15,533 nucleotides of DNA from CAYNYI01 sp964401455 (GTDB lineage: Bacteria > Fibrobacterota > OXYB2-FULL-49-7 > CAYNYI01), in contig CAYNYI010000075.1 in the NCBI GenBank assembly GCA_964401455.1, positions 1 to 15,533 on the forward strand, written 5' to 3'. Made by a program: the position numbers and the translations under genes. The notes under the pieces are model-generated. The model saw only the letters and a program-made list of their open reading frames with translations. It did no database searches and was not told the DNA's origin. The stretch's first letter is position 1. Each line of letters starts with the position of its first letter. Shown here in pieces: positions 7,306-13,725 of this stretch.

Positions 7306-8204
7306 AAACTGAAATAGCGGGAATAAAACTAAAGAATCCTGTGACAACCGCCTCGGGGACATTCGGATACGGTTCAGAAATGTCAGATCTTATTGATGTT
7401 TCAGCGCTGGGCGGCTTTTTCACGAAAGCGGTAACCCTCGAGCCAAGAACCGGTAATGCCTGCCCCAGAGTATATGAAACCCCGGCCGGAATGCTTAATG
7501 CCATAGGGCTTGCAAATGTGGGGGTTGAAAAGTTTATAGAAGAGAAGACGCTTTTTTTTAAAAACTGCGGAACGAATGTTTTTGTAAATGTGGCCGGTTC
7601 GGGAATAGAGGATTATTCCGAAGTGATTGAAAGGCTGAACGATGTTCCGCATCTGGCCGGTTATGAGCTTAATATATCATGCCCGAATGTCAAGGAGGGC
7701 GGCATAGCCTTCGGTTCTTCACCCGGCATGGTCGAGAAGGTCGTTAAAAGGGCGAAATCTGTATCAAAGAGGCCTCTCATTGTCAAGATGTCTCCGAACG
7801 TTTCGGATATTACCGAAACTTCAAAGGCCGCGGAAGCAGCCGGAGCAGACGCATTGTCTTTAATCAACACTCTTATAGGAATGGCTGTGGATATCGGGAA
7901 AAAGAAGCCGGTACTTGCCAATATTACCGGCGGACTCTCAGGGCCCGCGATTAAACCGGTGGGTCTTGCGATGGTTTATAAAGTTTATAAATCGGTTAAA
8001 ATTCCTCTGATCGGAATAGGGGGGATAATGGATACTTCAGACGCTCTCGAATATATAATGAGCGGCGCAGCCGCGGTTCAGACAGGAACGGTAAATTTTG
8101 TTGATCCCTCCGCGCCGATAGGTATCGCGGAAGGACTCGCTGACTACTGCAAATCAAATGGAGTCAGGTCTGTCCGGGAGCTGACGGGATGTCTTCATGC
8201 CTGA
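7296..8204 (+). CDS. pyrD: Dihydroorotate dehydrogenase B, catalytic subunit (class 1B)
   Basis: This 302-residue enzyme oxidises dihydroorotate to orotate with FMN and hands the electrons to PyrK. Visible blocks are NPVTTASGTFGYG (14-26), the active-site loop NISCPNVKEGG with Cys129 as catalytic base, IVKMSPNVSDI, TGGLSGPAIKP, and the FMN-phosphate site IGIGGIMDTSDALEYIMSGA. A Cys in place of the Ser of class 2 enzymes marks class 1, and the adjacent pyrK marks 1B. A TTG start at 7296 is chosen: GGGAG (7284-7288) is 7 nt upstream and the protein then begins at the usual point for the family (VLETEIAGIKLKNP). Longer in-frame starts reach into the 2Fe-2S codons of pyrK. The 3' end overlaps the convergent lipoprotein gene by 41 bp. 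Confidence 0.96.
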   Translation: MVLETEIAGIKLKNPVTTASGTFGYGSEMSDLIDVSALGGFFTKAVTLEPRTGNACPRVYETPAGMLNAIGLANVGVEKFIEEKTLFFKNCGTNVFVNVAGSGIEDYSEVIERLNDVPHLAGYELNISCPNVKEGGIAFGSSPGMVEKVVKRAKSVSKRPLIVKMSPNVSDITETSKAAEAAGADALSLINTLIGMAVDIGKKKPVLANITGGLSGPAIKPVGLAMVYKVYKSVKIPLIGIGGIMDTSDALEYIMSGAAAVQTGTVNFVDPSAPIGIAEGLADYCKSNGVRSVRELTGCLHA

Positions 8205-9771
8205 AGTCTTCAGAATATTTTTCATAGATCTTCAACGCTTTTTCCTTCACTTCTTTTAAAAGACCGGTAGTTTTAATCACGTATTCCCGGTTTTTATCTG
8301 CTTCTGATTTGTCATAAATGCTATTCAGTAACAGTGAATATTTTTTGAGTTTTTCGAATTCTTCTATAAAAATATCAACCGCATGAAGCGCTTCTTCTTC
8401 AGGGAGAACAGCCGCGGAGTCAAGCCGTTTTATTAGTCGCCGGATCTGGATTATCTTTCGTTCTTCCAGATGAATTAGAACTTCATCCGGGGCGGGCAGG
8501 CGGCTTTCTGAAAATGTTTCCGCAAGACGCAATGATACAGAGAAAATAAGCTGATCAAGTTTGTCATCGAAAATCAGTTTCTCAAGAGTGGATTGAGGTT
8601 TCTCAGTTTTGGCGGCGAAAACGGTATCTATATGAAGAAGCAGCATGGAATTTTTTATAAGACGCTTTCTGAAGGTCTGCCCGGGGTTTTTAAGGCTCTG
8701 ATATGATGAATCCGAAACACGGGCGAGAAGTTCCGCATCAAAGAAAGCGGAAATAAGCAGTCTCTGCCGGTGCATGAGATTTCCCCTTTTTTCCGCGTAA
8801 TCCGCCGGAGAATCGCTTACTGTTATTGCGGGCTTTTTTACGGAGGTATTATTAAATCCGGTTTGTATAATTCTTATTTTTACCATCAGAGCAAGTGCCC
8901 CGGGAATTCGCTCGGTCTTCAAGGCGGCGCATTTTTTTAAAACCTTTACTGCGGATTCAAGTTCTTTTAATCCTGCTTCATCAACTTTTTTGCCATTTTC
9001 AAAAAAAGGCTCCGAAAGAATGTATGCCTGCATATAATACGCTTCGGCTTTATAGTAGGTGTCATTCAGGTTTTTTTCCTCAATATTGATGACTCTCCGA
9101 AGCAGAGACAACGCTGCGGTTTTTTCTCCGTAATGTTTGTGTAGAATAAGGGCTTTGAGGTATAGAGCGCCGGAAAGAAACACGGATTCTCGGTCCAGGC
9201 TTAAAAGAGTATCAATATATTTTTCGGACGCTTTGAAGTTACCTTTGTCATAAAGCTCTGCTGCCGAATAATAAGCGCTTTTTAAAAGTGTCCGAAGCAC
9301 TGCGGGATTTTTTTTGTGTGCCGCGTTCCAGAAAGCCTGATAGGCTTCCTGATATTTATTTTTAAGAAAAAGAAGTCTTCCCGCATTGAAGGCGGCGTTT
9401 TCAAAGGAAGAGTCAAGTTTGTAGGCCTTTTTGTAATTCTTCACAGCGTTAACCGTATCTCCTGTCTCCTCAAGGCATATTGCTTTATTATAGATTATCC
9501 CCGGAATGCTGCGGATATCGTCCGGCAGGTTTTTATATATGCGGAGGGCCTCCCTGTAATTCCCTGAATTAATGAGTGAATCGGCTGTTTCAGCCAGTTC
9601 CGGCGAAGAGACGGGTTCAGTATGGATCTTCTCTATTATAAGCGCGCCCGGTTCGGAAAGTCTTGATTTCTCGCTGAAATCCGGTGTCAGAGATCTTCTT
9701 CCGGAACCGCATCCGGCTATAAAAATAAGCAGGGATATTCCCGCGGCGGTATTAAAGATTTTCCAGGTCAT
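8164..9771 (-). CDS. TPR-repeat lipoprotein, unknown function
   Basis: The 535-residue product has a signal peptide with lipobox IAGC (Cys21), so it is probably lipid-anchored and periplasm-facing. Residues about 60-270 contain tetratricopeptide-like helix pairs, for example ADSLINSGNYREALRIYKNL, AVKNYKKAYKLD and YQEAYQAFWNAAHKKNP, typical of scaffolds for protein complexes. From about 330 the sequence is helical and charged without a clear domain, ending in long amphipathic helices. The start codon overlaps the stop of the methyltransferase gene as ATGA, so it is likely translated by coupling; no strong ribosome site is seen. The last 41 bp lie antisense to the end of pyrD. A partner cannot be named from the sequence. 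Confidence 0.85.
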   Translation of the reverse strand: MTWKIFNTAAGISLLIFIAGCGSGRRSLTPDFSEKSRLSEPGALIIEKIHTEPVSSPELAETADSLINSGNYREALRIYKNLPDDIRSIPGIIYNKAICLEETGDTVNAVKNYKKAYKLDSSFENAAFNAGRLLFLKNKYQEAYQAFWNAAHKKNPAVLRTLLKSAYYSAAELYDKGNFKASEKYIDTLLSLDRESVFLSGALYLKALILHKHYGEKTAALSLLRRVINIEEKNLNDTYYKAEAYYMQAYILSEPFFENGKKVDEAGLKELESAVKVLKKCAALKTERIPGALALMVKIRIIQTGFNNTSVKKPAITVSDSPADYAEKRGNLMHRQRLLISAFFDAELLARVSDSSYQSLKNPGQTFRKRLIKNSMLLLHIDTVFAAKTEKPQSTLEKLIFDDKLDQLIFSVSLRLAETFSESRLPAPDEVLIHLEERKIIQIRRLIKRLDSAAVLPEEEALHAVDIFIEEFEKLKKYSLLLNSIYDKSEADKNREYVIKTTGLLKEVKEKALKIYEKYSEDFRHEDIPSAPGQT

Positions 9772-10448
9772 TTGGATTTCTTGCGGGCTGCGGTATAAAT
9801 CTCCGAATAGCCGCTTGGTAAGATGGATTTTCCGAATAACGGATTATATGATACATTGAGGGCTTTCATTATAAACCCGTTTATACTGAAAGGATCGTTG
9901 CCTCCTGAAAATTCGATTTCAAATCCGTTTTCGGTAAAAATATTTTTAAGGGATGAAGCTGTATACGATTTCTCGTATCCATGCTTCCAGTTTCCAAAAT
10001 GAAGCAGTCTGTACAGCTGCCAGAGAGATATTTTTCCGGGAACAAAGGTGAGGAGTATGCCTCCCTCTTTCAGTATTCTGCGTGATTCCCGTATCAGCGG
10101 AGTTTCGTCACGGAAATGTTCCATAAGGCCGGAACTGTATATAAGGTCATAAGTATTATCGGGAAGCCCTGTGGCGCAGCAGTCCGCGGTTACCGCGTCC
10201 GGGATTTCTTCTGATATTTTTTCTATGGCTACAGGGCTGTTGTCAAGGGCCGTGCATTCGGCATCTTCTCTGTCGGCTTTTATAAGACGGAGATTAGACC
10301 CGAAACCGCAGCCGATTTCCAAAACTTTGACAGGCTTTTCTGTCATTTTGTCGAGTATCCCGCAGATTACTTCATGGCGCTGCCTGACAATCCACCTTTC
10401 GGCTTTGCTTATGCTGTAGTTTTTCCAGTAGTCGTCCCATGAGATCAT
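9768..10448 (-). CDS. Class I SAM-dependent methyltransferase
   Basis: This 226-residue soluble protein has the Rossmann methyltransferase core. Motif I is VLEIGCGFGSN (42-52), the acidic residue ending the second strand is in CTALDNSPVAIEK (65-77), and motif II/III reads DNTYDLIYSSGLMEHF (97-112), then RILKEGGILLTFVPG (124-138), the usual post-motif strand. It resembles the Methyltransf_11/UbiE-like group, whose substrates range from small molecules to lipids; the substrate here cannot be told. GGCGGGAATAA precedes the ATG and supplies a ribosome site. It is the first gene of a two-gene unit with the TPR lipoprotein, joined by a 4-nt overlap. A run of eight C (on this strand, 10522-10515) lies 67 nt upstream of the start. 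Confidence 0.9.
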   Translation of the reverse strand: MISWDDYWKNYSISKAERWIVRQRHEVICGILDKMTEKPVKVLEIGCGFGSNLRLIKADREDAECTALDNSPVAIEKISEEIPDAVTADCCATGLPDNTYDLIYSSGLMEHFRDETPLIRESRRILKEGGILLTFVPGKISLWQLYRLLHFGNWKHGYEKSYTASSLKNIFTENGFEIEFSGGNDPFSINGFIMKALNVSYNPLFGKSILPSGYSEIYTAARKKSK

Positions 10449-10560
10449 TTATTCCCGCCTTTTTTGTGTATTTTAAGATAAAAAACTGCCCATGTTAAAA
10501 ACAATGTTTTGCTTGGGGGGGGCGCTTACGGGATATGTTTGTGGCGGGATGCCGTCCCTG

Positions 10561-10776
10561 CTATACAGAGAAGGCTATATATTCTGCGCTTGAAGAGCCT
10601 TCAGGTATAGGCTCACCGTCCTCAGTAAGCCCTTCAAGGTGAAGGCTTATAGCTTCATAAATATTTTTTTCTGCCTCTTCCCTTGATCCGCCTGTCGCAA
10701 CACAACCCGGTAAATCCGGTGAATAGGCAGAATAATTTTTACCCGCTTTTTCAATAATTACAAGGAATCTATGCAT
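10561..10776 (-). CDS. hicB: HicB family antitoxin
   Basis: The 71-residue protein is a short HicB: MHRFLVIIEKAGKNYSAYSP, DLPGCVATGGSREEAEKNI and a C-terminal helix YEAISLHLEGL, matching the partial RNase H-like fold that binds and blocks HicA. It has no added C-terminal DNA-binding domain such as helix-turn-helix HicB forms carry, so how the pair is autoregulated is not obvious. A strong AGGAGG lies 7-12 nt upstream, inside the 3' end of hicA, and the ATG follows the hicA stop by 1 nt. The strong site fits the need for more antitoxin than toxin. The toxin-first order is the usual hicAB layout. Confidence 0.93.
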   Translation of the reverse strand: MHRFLVIIEKAGKNYSAYSPDLPGCVATGGSREEAEKNIYEAISLHLEGLTEDGEPIPEGSSSAEYIAFSV

Positions 10777-10777
10777 A

Positions 10778-10972
10778 TCATTTCCTCCTGTCGATACCGT
10801 CCTGTTTATAAATACTATTCAGCGTACCGTGGGCTAAATCGTGCCACGGTTTACCGGCTATCGTTACTCTCCCTTTCTTTGAAGGGCGCTTATACTGCCG
10901 GTGGCTTCTCCTGGTGGTAATCAAATACCATCCGTCTGCCTTGATTTCTTTTAAGACATCCCTGACTTTCAT
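10778..10972 (-). CDS. hicA: HicA family mRNA interferase toxin
   Basis: The 64-residue product matches HicA throughout: MKVRDVLKEIKADGWYL, then SHRQYK with the catalytic His24, KKGRVTIAGKPWHDLAHGTL and NSIYKQDGI. HicA is a double-stranded-RNA-binding-fold ribonuclease that cuts mRNA when HicB is lost. The ATG at 10972 is chosen because family members start at MKVRDV. It has no close ribosome site; a TTG at 10987 adds MYKRY and lies 3-4 nt after GAAAGAGA, so the true start is uncertain. All key residues are intact, so the toxin looks functional. Plasmid maintenance, phage defence and stress roles are known for the family, none of which can be assigned here. Confidence 0.93.
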   Translation of the reverse strand: MKVRDVLKEIKADGWYLITTRRSHRQYKRPSKKGRVTIAGKPWHDLAHGTLNSIYKQDGIDRRK

Positions 10973-11037
10973 ATATCGTTTATACAATATCTCTTTCTTC
11001 AGAAATATGCCAATATTTTAGATTAATAATTCATTTT

Positions 11038-11121
11038 ATGCGTTCATTAAACCGTCAGAAAGTCCAGTCCCTACGGGGGATATTTGCCCAGCATGTGTTG
11101 GGCCGATTTCGGGCGGGTTGA
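11038..11121 (+). other. 27-codon reading frame containing a hairpin; possible dispersed repeat
   Basis: An ATG at 11038 opens a 27-codon frame ending in TGA. The product is basic (MRSLNRQKVQSLRGIFAQHV and a short rest). Inside it, GCCCAGC (11086-11092) pairs with GTTGGGC (11097-11103) around a 4-nt loop, with one G-T pair. No poly-T follows, so it does not look like a terminator. It has no visible ribosome site. It may be a remnant of a dispersed element and not a gene. Confidence 0.25.
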
Positions 11122-11152
11122 TTTCATGACATTGTTTTTTATTTCACCGATA

Positions 11153-11302
11153 ATGGCTGAATTTATGATAAATATATTTGACTATGAAGACTATCGGAAG
11201 TCTTTGTCCGATTACTACAAAGAAAAGAAGGAGAGGAACGTAACGCTTGGAAGAATGGTCAATACTCCAGGATCGCCAGACCCCGGACGGACAGCAGCCT
11301 GA
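11153..11302 (+). pseudogene. N-terminal fragment of a TIGR02147/DUF4423 family gene
   Basis: The frame from ATG 11153 starts MAEFMINIFDYEDYRKSLSD and continues YYKEKKERN. This matches residues 6-34 of the intact TIGR02147 protein at 12883 (SKIKVFDYTDFRKYLIDYYD, EQKEIN): FDY-x-D-[YF]-RK-x-L-x-DYY is shared, followed by Lys/Glu-rich sequence. The match ends at about base 11242. The next 20 codons to the TGA at 11302 read through the antisense of a different gene fragment and are not TIGR02147-like. The helix-turn-helix-like region and everything after it are absent. This is therefore a truncated copy; a 49-residue peptide could still be made but would have no obvious function. Confidence 0.72.
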
Positions 11303-11364
11303 CCGTTGTTGATTTCCAGTTTCCAGCCGGGTGAGGTTGTGCCTATGCCGATATTTCCTGCTTG
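11243..11364 (-). pseudogene. Fragment of a GIGTTSP-repeat surface/tail-fibre-like protein gene
   Basis: On the minus strand from 11364 the frame reads QAGNIGIGTTSPGWKLEINN and then GQAAVRPGSGDPGVLTI. NxGIGTTSPxxKLEIN is the hallmark of repeats found before intramolecular-chaperone (Peptidase S74) or tail-fibre-like C-terminal domains in large secreted or phage proteins. A TAG stands directly upstream at 11367-11365, and the frame enters the antisense of the TIGR02147 fragment at about 11242 and stops soon after, so both gene ends are lost. Only about 40 codons remain. The exact right-hand break cannot be set without a full-length relative. Confidence 0.68.
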
Positions 11365-11390
11365 CTAATATAAAATACACCTATTTTACT

Positions 11391-11410
11391 CTATATGTAG
11401 AACAATATAG
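11391..11410. repeat. Short inverted repeat upstream of the DUF4143 gene
   Basis: CTATAT (11391-11396) and ATATAG (11405-11410) form a perfect 6-bp inverted repeat around an 8-nt spacer, 31 nt before the chosen start. It could be an operator, but AT-rich sequence makes chance matches common. Confidence 0.25.
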
Positions 11411-11441
11411 GCATATTATGATTGATTATCGGGAGCAAAAT

Positions 11442-12782
11442 GTGTATATTAAATATATGAAACACTATATTAACCGAATCCATGACCAGGCAATCGCCGA
11501 TTTCATAAAAAGCCCCGCAGAGCACAAGAATGTTCTTCTTGTAGAAGGAGCCAGGCAAACCGGTAAAACCGCCTCGGTGTTAAAGGCCCTGGAAAAATAC
11601 AAGTCCGATTCCATTATATTGAATCTCGAAAAAGATCACCTCCTGAAATACCGTCTCGATGAATGCGCGTCTTTTTCCGAATATCAGGAGCTTCTTGAAG
11701 ACGAACTTGGCTTTAAAAATAACTCGGGACAGATTGTATTCGTGGATGAAGCCCAGGAAAGCATAAAACTGGGTGGTTTTATAAGATTCATGAAAGAAGA
11801 GTGGTCAAATACAACAGTGATTTTATCCGGTTCAACCCTCAGGAGAATATTCCGGAAAAATATAAGATACCCCGTGGGCCGGGTGGAAAGAATACTGGTC
11901 TCACCCTTCTCATTTACTGAGTTTCTGCGTGCAACCGGCAAAGGGAATCTAATTCCTGTTATCATGAATGAATACAAAAACATTTCCGAAAAAAGACATA
12001 CAAGATTTCTTGATATATATAATGAATATTTACTCACAGGCGGAATGCCGGAAGCCGTGTCGCATTACACAGAAAAGAAAGACTATAGTAAAATCCAGAA
12101 TGAGCTTTTAGCGGGTTACAAACAGGATTTCATGAGAATTTTCGGCGAAGACGATATCTCAATCGTTAACTCCATATTAAAAAGTACTGCGGCACTCGCG
12201 GGATTTCCATCAAAAAACACTTCGGTAGTCAAGTCGCCATCAGGCAGTATGAACAGTAAAATTAATATGATTTTTTCCAGACTGGAAAACTGGCATCTGA
12301 TATTGAAGTCCGGTCAGGAAGGCCCTTCTCCCGCTGCATCCCATAAATACCGTCCGAAGAGATACTTTTTTGACACAGGTCTCATGAGAATATTGAGAGA
12401 GGCTTCATTACTGTCGATAAATGTTTTAGATAGAATAAATCCGGGTACCAGAATAGCTTTCGGAAGTGTTCTGGAAAACCAGCTTGCAGTTGAAATAAAC
12501 AGATACGGACTGCCTTTGTCCGGCTGGAAAAAATCTTCTTCGGGAATGGAAGTAGATTTTATACTCAAATCTCGAAATTCAATACATCCTCTGGAATGCA
12601 AGGCGGCACTTTCCGTAAACAATCGTCACTTGAAGGGTCTTGTCACATATATGAATGATTATGATATCCAGGTGGGTTATGTTTTCAGCCTTGACTCGTA
12701 TAAAGAATTTGATTTCGGGAAAAAGAAGATAATCAATATTCCCGCATATTCTATCGACGGGCTGTTTTATCATGGCCTTTAA
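11442..12782 (+). CDS. AAA_14/DUF4143 family ATPase
   Basis: The 446-residue protein has an N-terminal AAA ATPase domain and a C-terminal DUF4143 domain. Walker A is EGARQTGKT (35-43), Walker B is QIVFVDEAQE (97-106), and the sensor-type strand is TVILSGSTLRR. The family signature YLLTGGMPEAVSHY links the halves. Near the end EVDFILK (370-376) is followed by LECKAA, giving an Asp372...Glu385-x-Lys387 pattern like a PD-(D/E)xK nuclease fold. Cellular roles of this widespread family are poorly known; members are frequent in accessory regions. GTG 11442 is chosen because GGGAG (11431-11435) is 6 nt upstream; ATG 11457 (MKHYINRIHD) matches the common family start, and ATG 11418 is also possible. 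It stands alone between gene scraps and the TIGR02147 gene. Confidence 0.88.
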   Translation: MYIKYMKHYINRIHDQAIADFIKSPAEHKNVLLVEGARQTGKTASVLKALEKYKSDSIILNLEKDHLLKYRLDECASFSEYQELLEDELGFKNNSGQIVFVDEAQESIKLGGFIRFMKEEWSNTTVILSGSTLRRIFRKNIRYPVGRVERILVSPFSFTEFLRATGKGNLIPVIMNEYKNISEKRHTRFLDIYNEYLLTGGMPEAVSHYTEKKDYSKIQNELLAGYKQDFMRIFGEDDISIVNSILKSTAALAGFPSKNTSVVKSPSGSMNSKINMIFSRLENWHLILKSGQEGPSPAASHKYRPKRYFFDTGLMRILREASLLSINVLDRINPGTRIAFGSVLENQLAVEINRYGLPLSGWKKSSSGMEVDFILKSRNSIHPLECKAALSVNNRHLKGLVTYMNDYDIQVGYVFSLDSYKEFDFGKKKIINIPAYSIDGLFYHGL

Positions 12783-12848
12783 TCTTTTCGCATTACTTTC
12801 TGCTTTCTATCTGTTCGCAAAATAAGAACGTTTTCTTTTTTCCCCTAT

Positions 12849-12876
12849 TGCCTTTTCATTTATTTAGTTGTAAATT
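12849..12876 (+). promoter_or_regulatory. Possible promoter for the TIGR02147-lipoprotein pair, perhaps leaderless
   Basis: TTGCCT (12849-12854) and TAAATT (12871-12876) match the -35 and -10 consensus at 4 of 6 bases each with a 16-nt spacer. Transcription would start at about the ATG at 12883, and no Shine-Dalgarno sequence is seen before that ATG, whereas other starts in the window have one. A leaderless mRNA is therefore possible. Evidence is by eye only. Confidence 0.3.
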
Positions 12877-12882
12877 ACAGTC

Positions 12883-13719
12883 ATGAGCAACAAAAGTAAA
12901 ATCAAAGTATTTGATTATACGGACTTTCGTAAATATCTTATTGATTATTATGATGAGCAAAAAGAAATTAATAAGGTGTTTTCCTACAGATTTTTTGCTA
13001 AAAAGGCCGGATTTGTCTCTTCCGGTATTTATAAGGACGTAACTAACGGCAGAAGAAATATCTCTCAGGCTCTGGTCCATAAGTTTGCCAAGGGTATCGG
13101 TCTGGGCAAAAAGGAGGAAGAGTATTTTGAGAACATGGTCTATTTCTGCCAGGCAAAAACAGTTGATGACCGGCGGATCTATTTTGAACGGATGATGACA
13201 TTTAAAAACTCCAGGGTATGCCTTGTTGAAGCTGACAAGTATGAGTATTATTCAAAATGGTATTACAGCGCGATCAGGGCAATATTATCCATTATCAAGT
13301 TTAAAAATGATTATGCGACCATGGCCGGGATGCTTGATCCTTCTATAAAACCGGAACAGGCAAAGAAGGCCATTGCTCTATTGTTAAAACTTAAGCTCAT
13401 TAAGAAGAACAAGAGCGGCTTTTATAAGCCGGTTGATAATTTAATTTCTACCGGTCCGGAAGTTAATTCATTAAATGTCATGAGTTTTCACCGTTCCATG
13501 ATTGAGCTGGCAAAGGAGGCTCAGGACAGGCATCTTAAAAGCAACAGGGATATTTCAGGGATTACGGTAAGTATTGATCATGATACTTTTTGTGATATTA
13601 AAAATGATATTATTAATTTCAGGAAGGATATTCTGAACAAAGCTAAGTCTGCAAAAGATGTGGACAGGGTTTATCAGCTTAATGTTCAGTTTTTTCCTCT
13701 CTCCAAATTCAGGGGGTAA
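12883..13719 (+). CDS. TIGR02147/DUF4423 family regulator-like protein
   Basis: The 278-residue protein begins with the family motif KVFDYTDFRKYLIDYYDEQK (8-27). Residues about 35-90 resemble a helix-turn-helix: FSYRFFAKKAGFVSSGIYKD, NGRRNISQALVHKFAKGIGL, then KKEEEYFENMVYF. The middle part has a winged-helix-like block (AKKAIALLLKLKLIKKNKSG) and the C-terminal region ends VYQLNVQFFPLSKF, the family's usual closing motif. TIGR02147 was defined as a large paralogous family in Fibrobacter succinogenes and also occurs in Bdellovibrio (as DUF4423); function is unproven, and DNA binding is inference. No signal peptide. The lipoprotein gene starts 6 nt after its stop with its AGGGGG site overlapping the last codons, so the two form an operon and may be regulator and target or sensor and ligand. 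Confidence 0.88.
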   Translation: MSNKSKIKVFDYTDFRKYLIDYYDEQKEINKVFSYRFFAKKAGFVSSGIYKDVTNGRRNISQALVHKFAKGIGLGKKEEEYFENMVYFCQAKTVDDRRIYFERMMTFKNSRVCLVEADKYEYYSKWYYSAIRAILSIIKFKNDYATMAGMLDPSIKPEQAKKAIALLLKLKLIKKNKSGFYKPVDNLISTGPEVNSLNVMSFHRSMIELAKEAQDRHLKSNRDISGITVSIDHDTFCDIKNDIINFRKDILNKAKSAKDVDRVYQLNVQFFPLSKFRG

Positions 13720-13725
13720 ATTATA

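Larger units (their letters stand above)
10988..11441. other. Gene-poor stretch with gene fragments
   Basis: About 450 bp separate hicA from the DUF4143 gene and hold no intact gene of recognisable family. From left to right there is AT-rich sequence (10988-11037), a 27-codon reading frame with a hairpin (11038-11121), the 5' end of a TIGR02147-type gene on + (11153-11242), a piece of a GIGTTSP-repeat protein gene on - (about 11243-11364), and AT-rich sequence with a short inverted repeat before the next gene. The content points to repeated insertion or recombination at this place. Confidence 0.75.

Noticed and set aside
10449..10560. Small RNA or extra gene between hicB and the methyltransferase gene
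   Set aside because: No open frame, hairpin with T-run or promoter pair could be supported; only the eight-G tract stands out.
11331..11441. N-terminal extension of the DUF4143 protein back to a GTG at 11331
   Set aside because: That stretch is antisense to the GIGTTSP-repeat fragment and is not family-like; starts at 11418, 11442 or 11457 fit better.
12824..12841. AAGAA-CGTT-TTCTT stem followed by T residues after the DUF4143 gene, as a terminator
   Set aside because: The stem is only 5 bp and almost all A-T, so the T-run looks like part of the AT-rich intergenic sequence; not strong enough to call.
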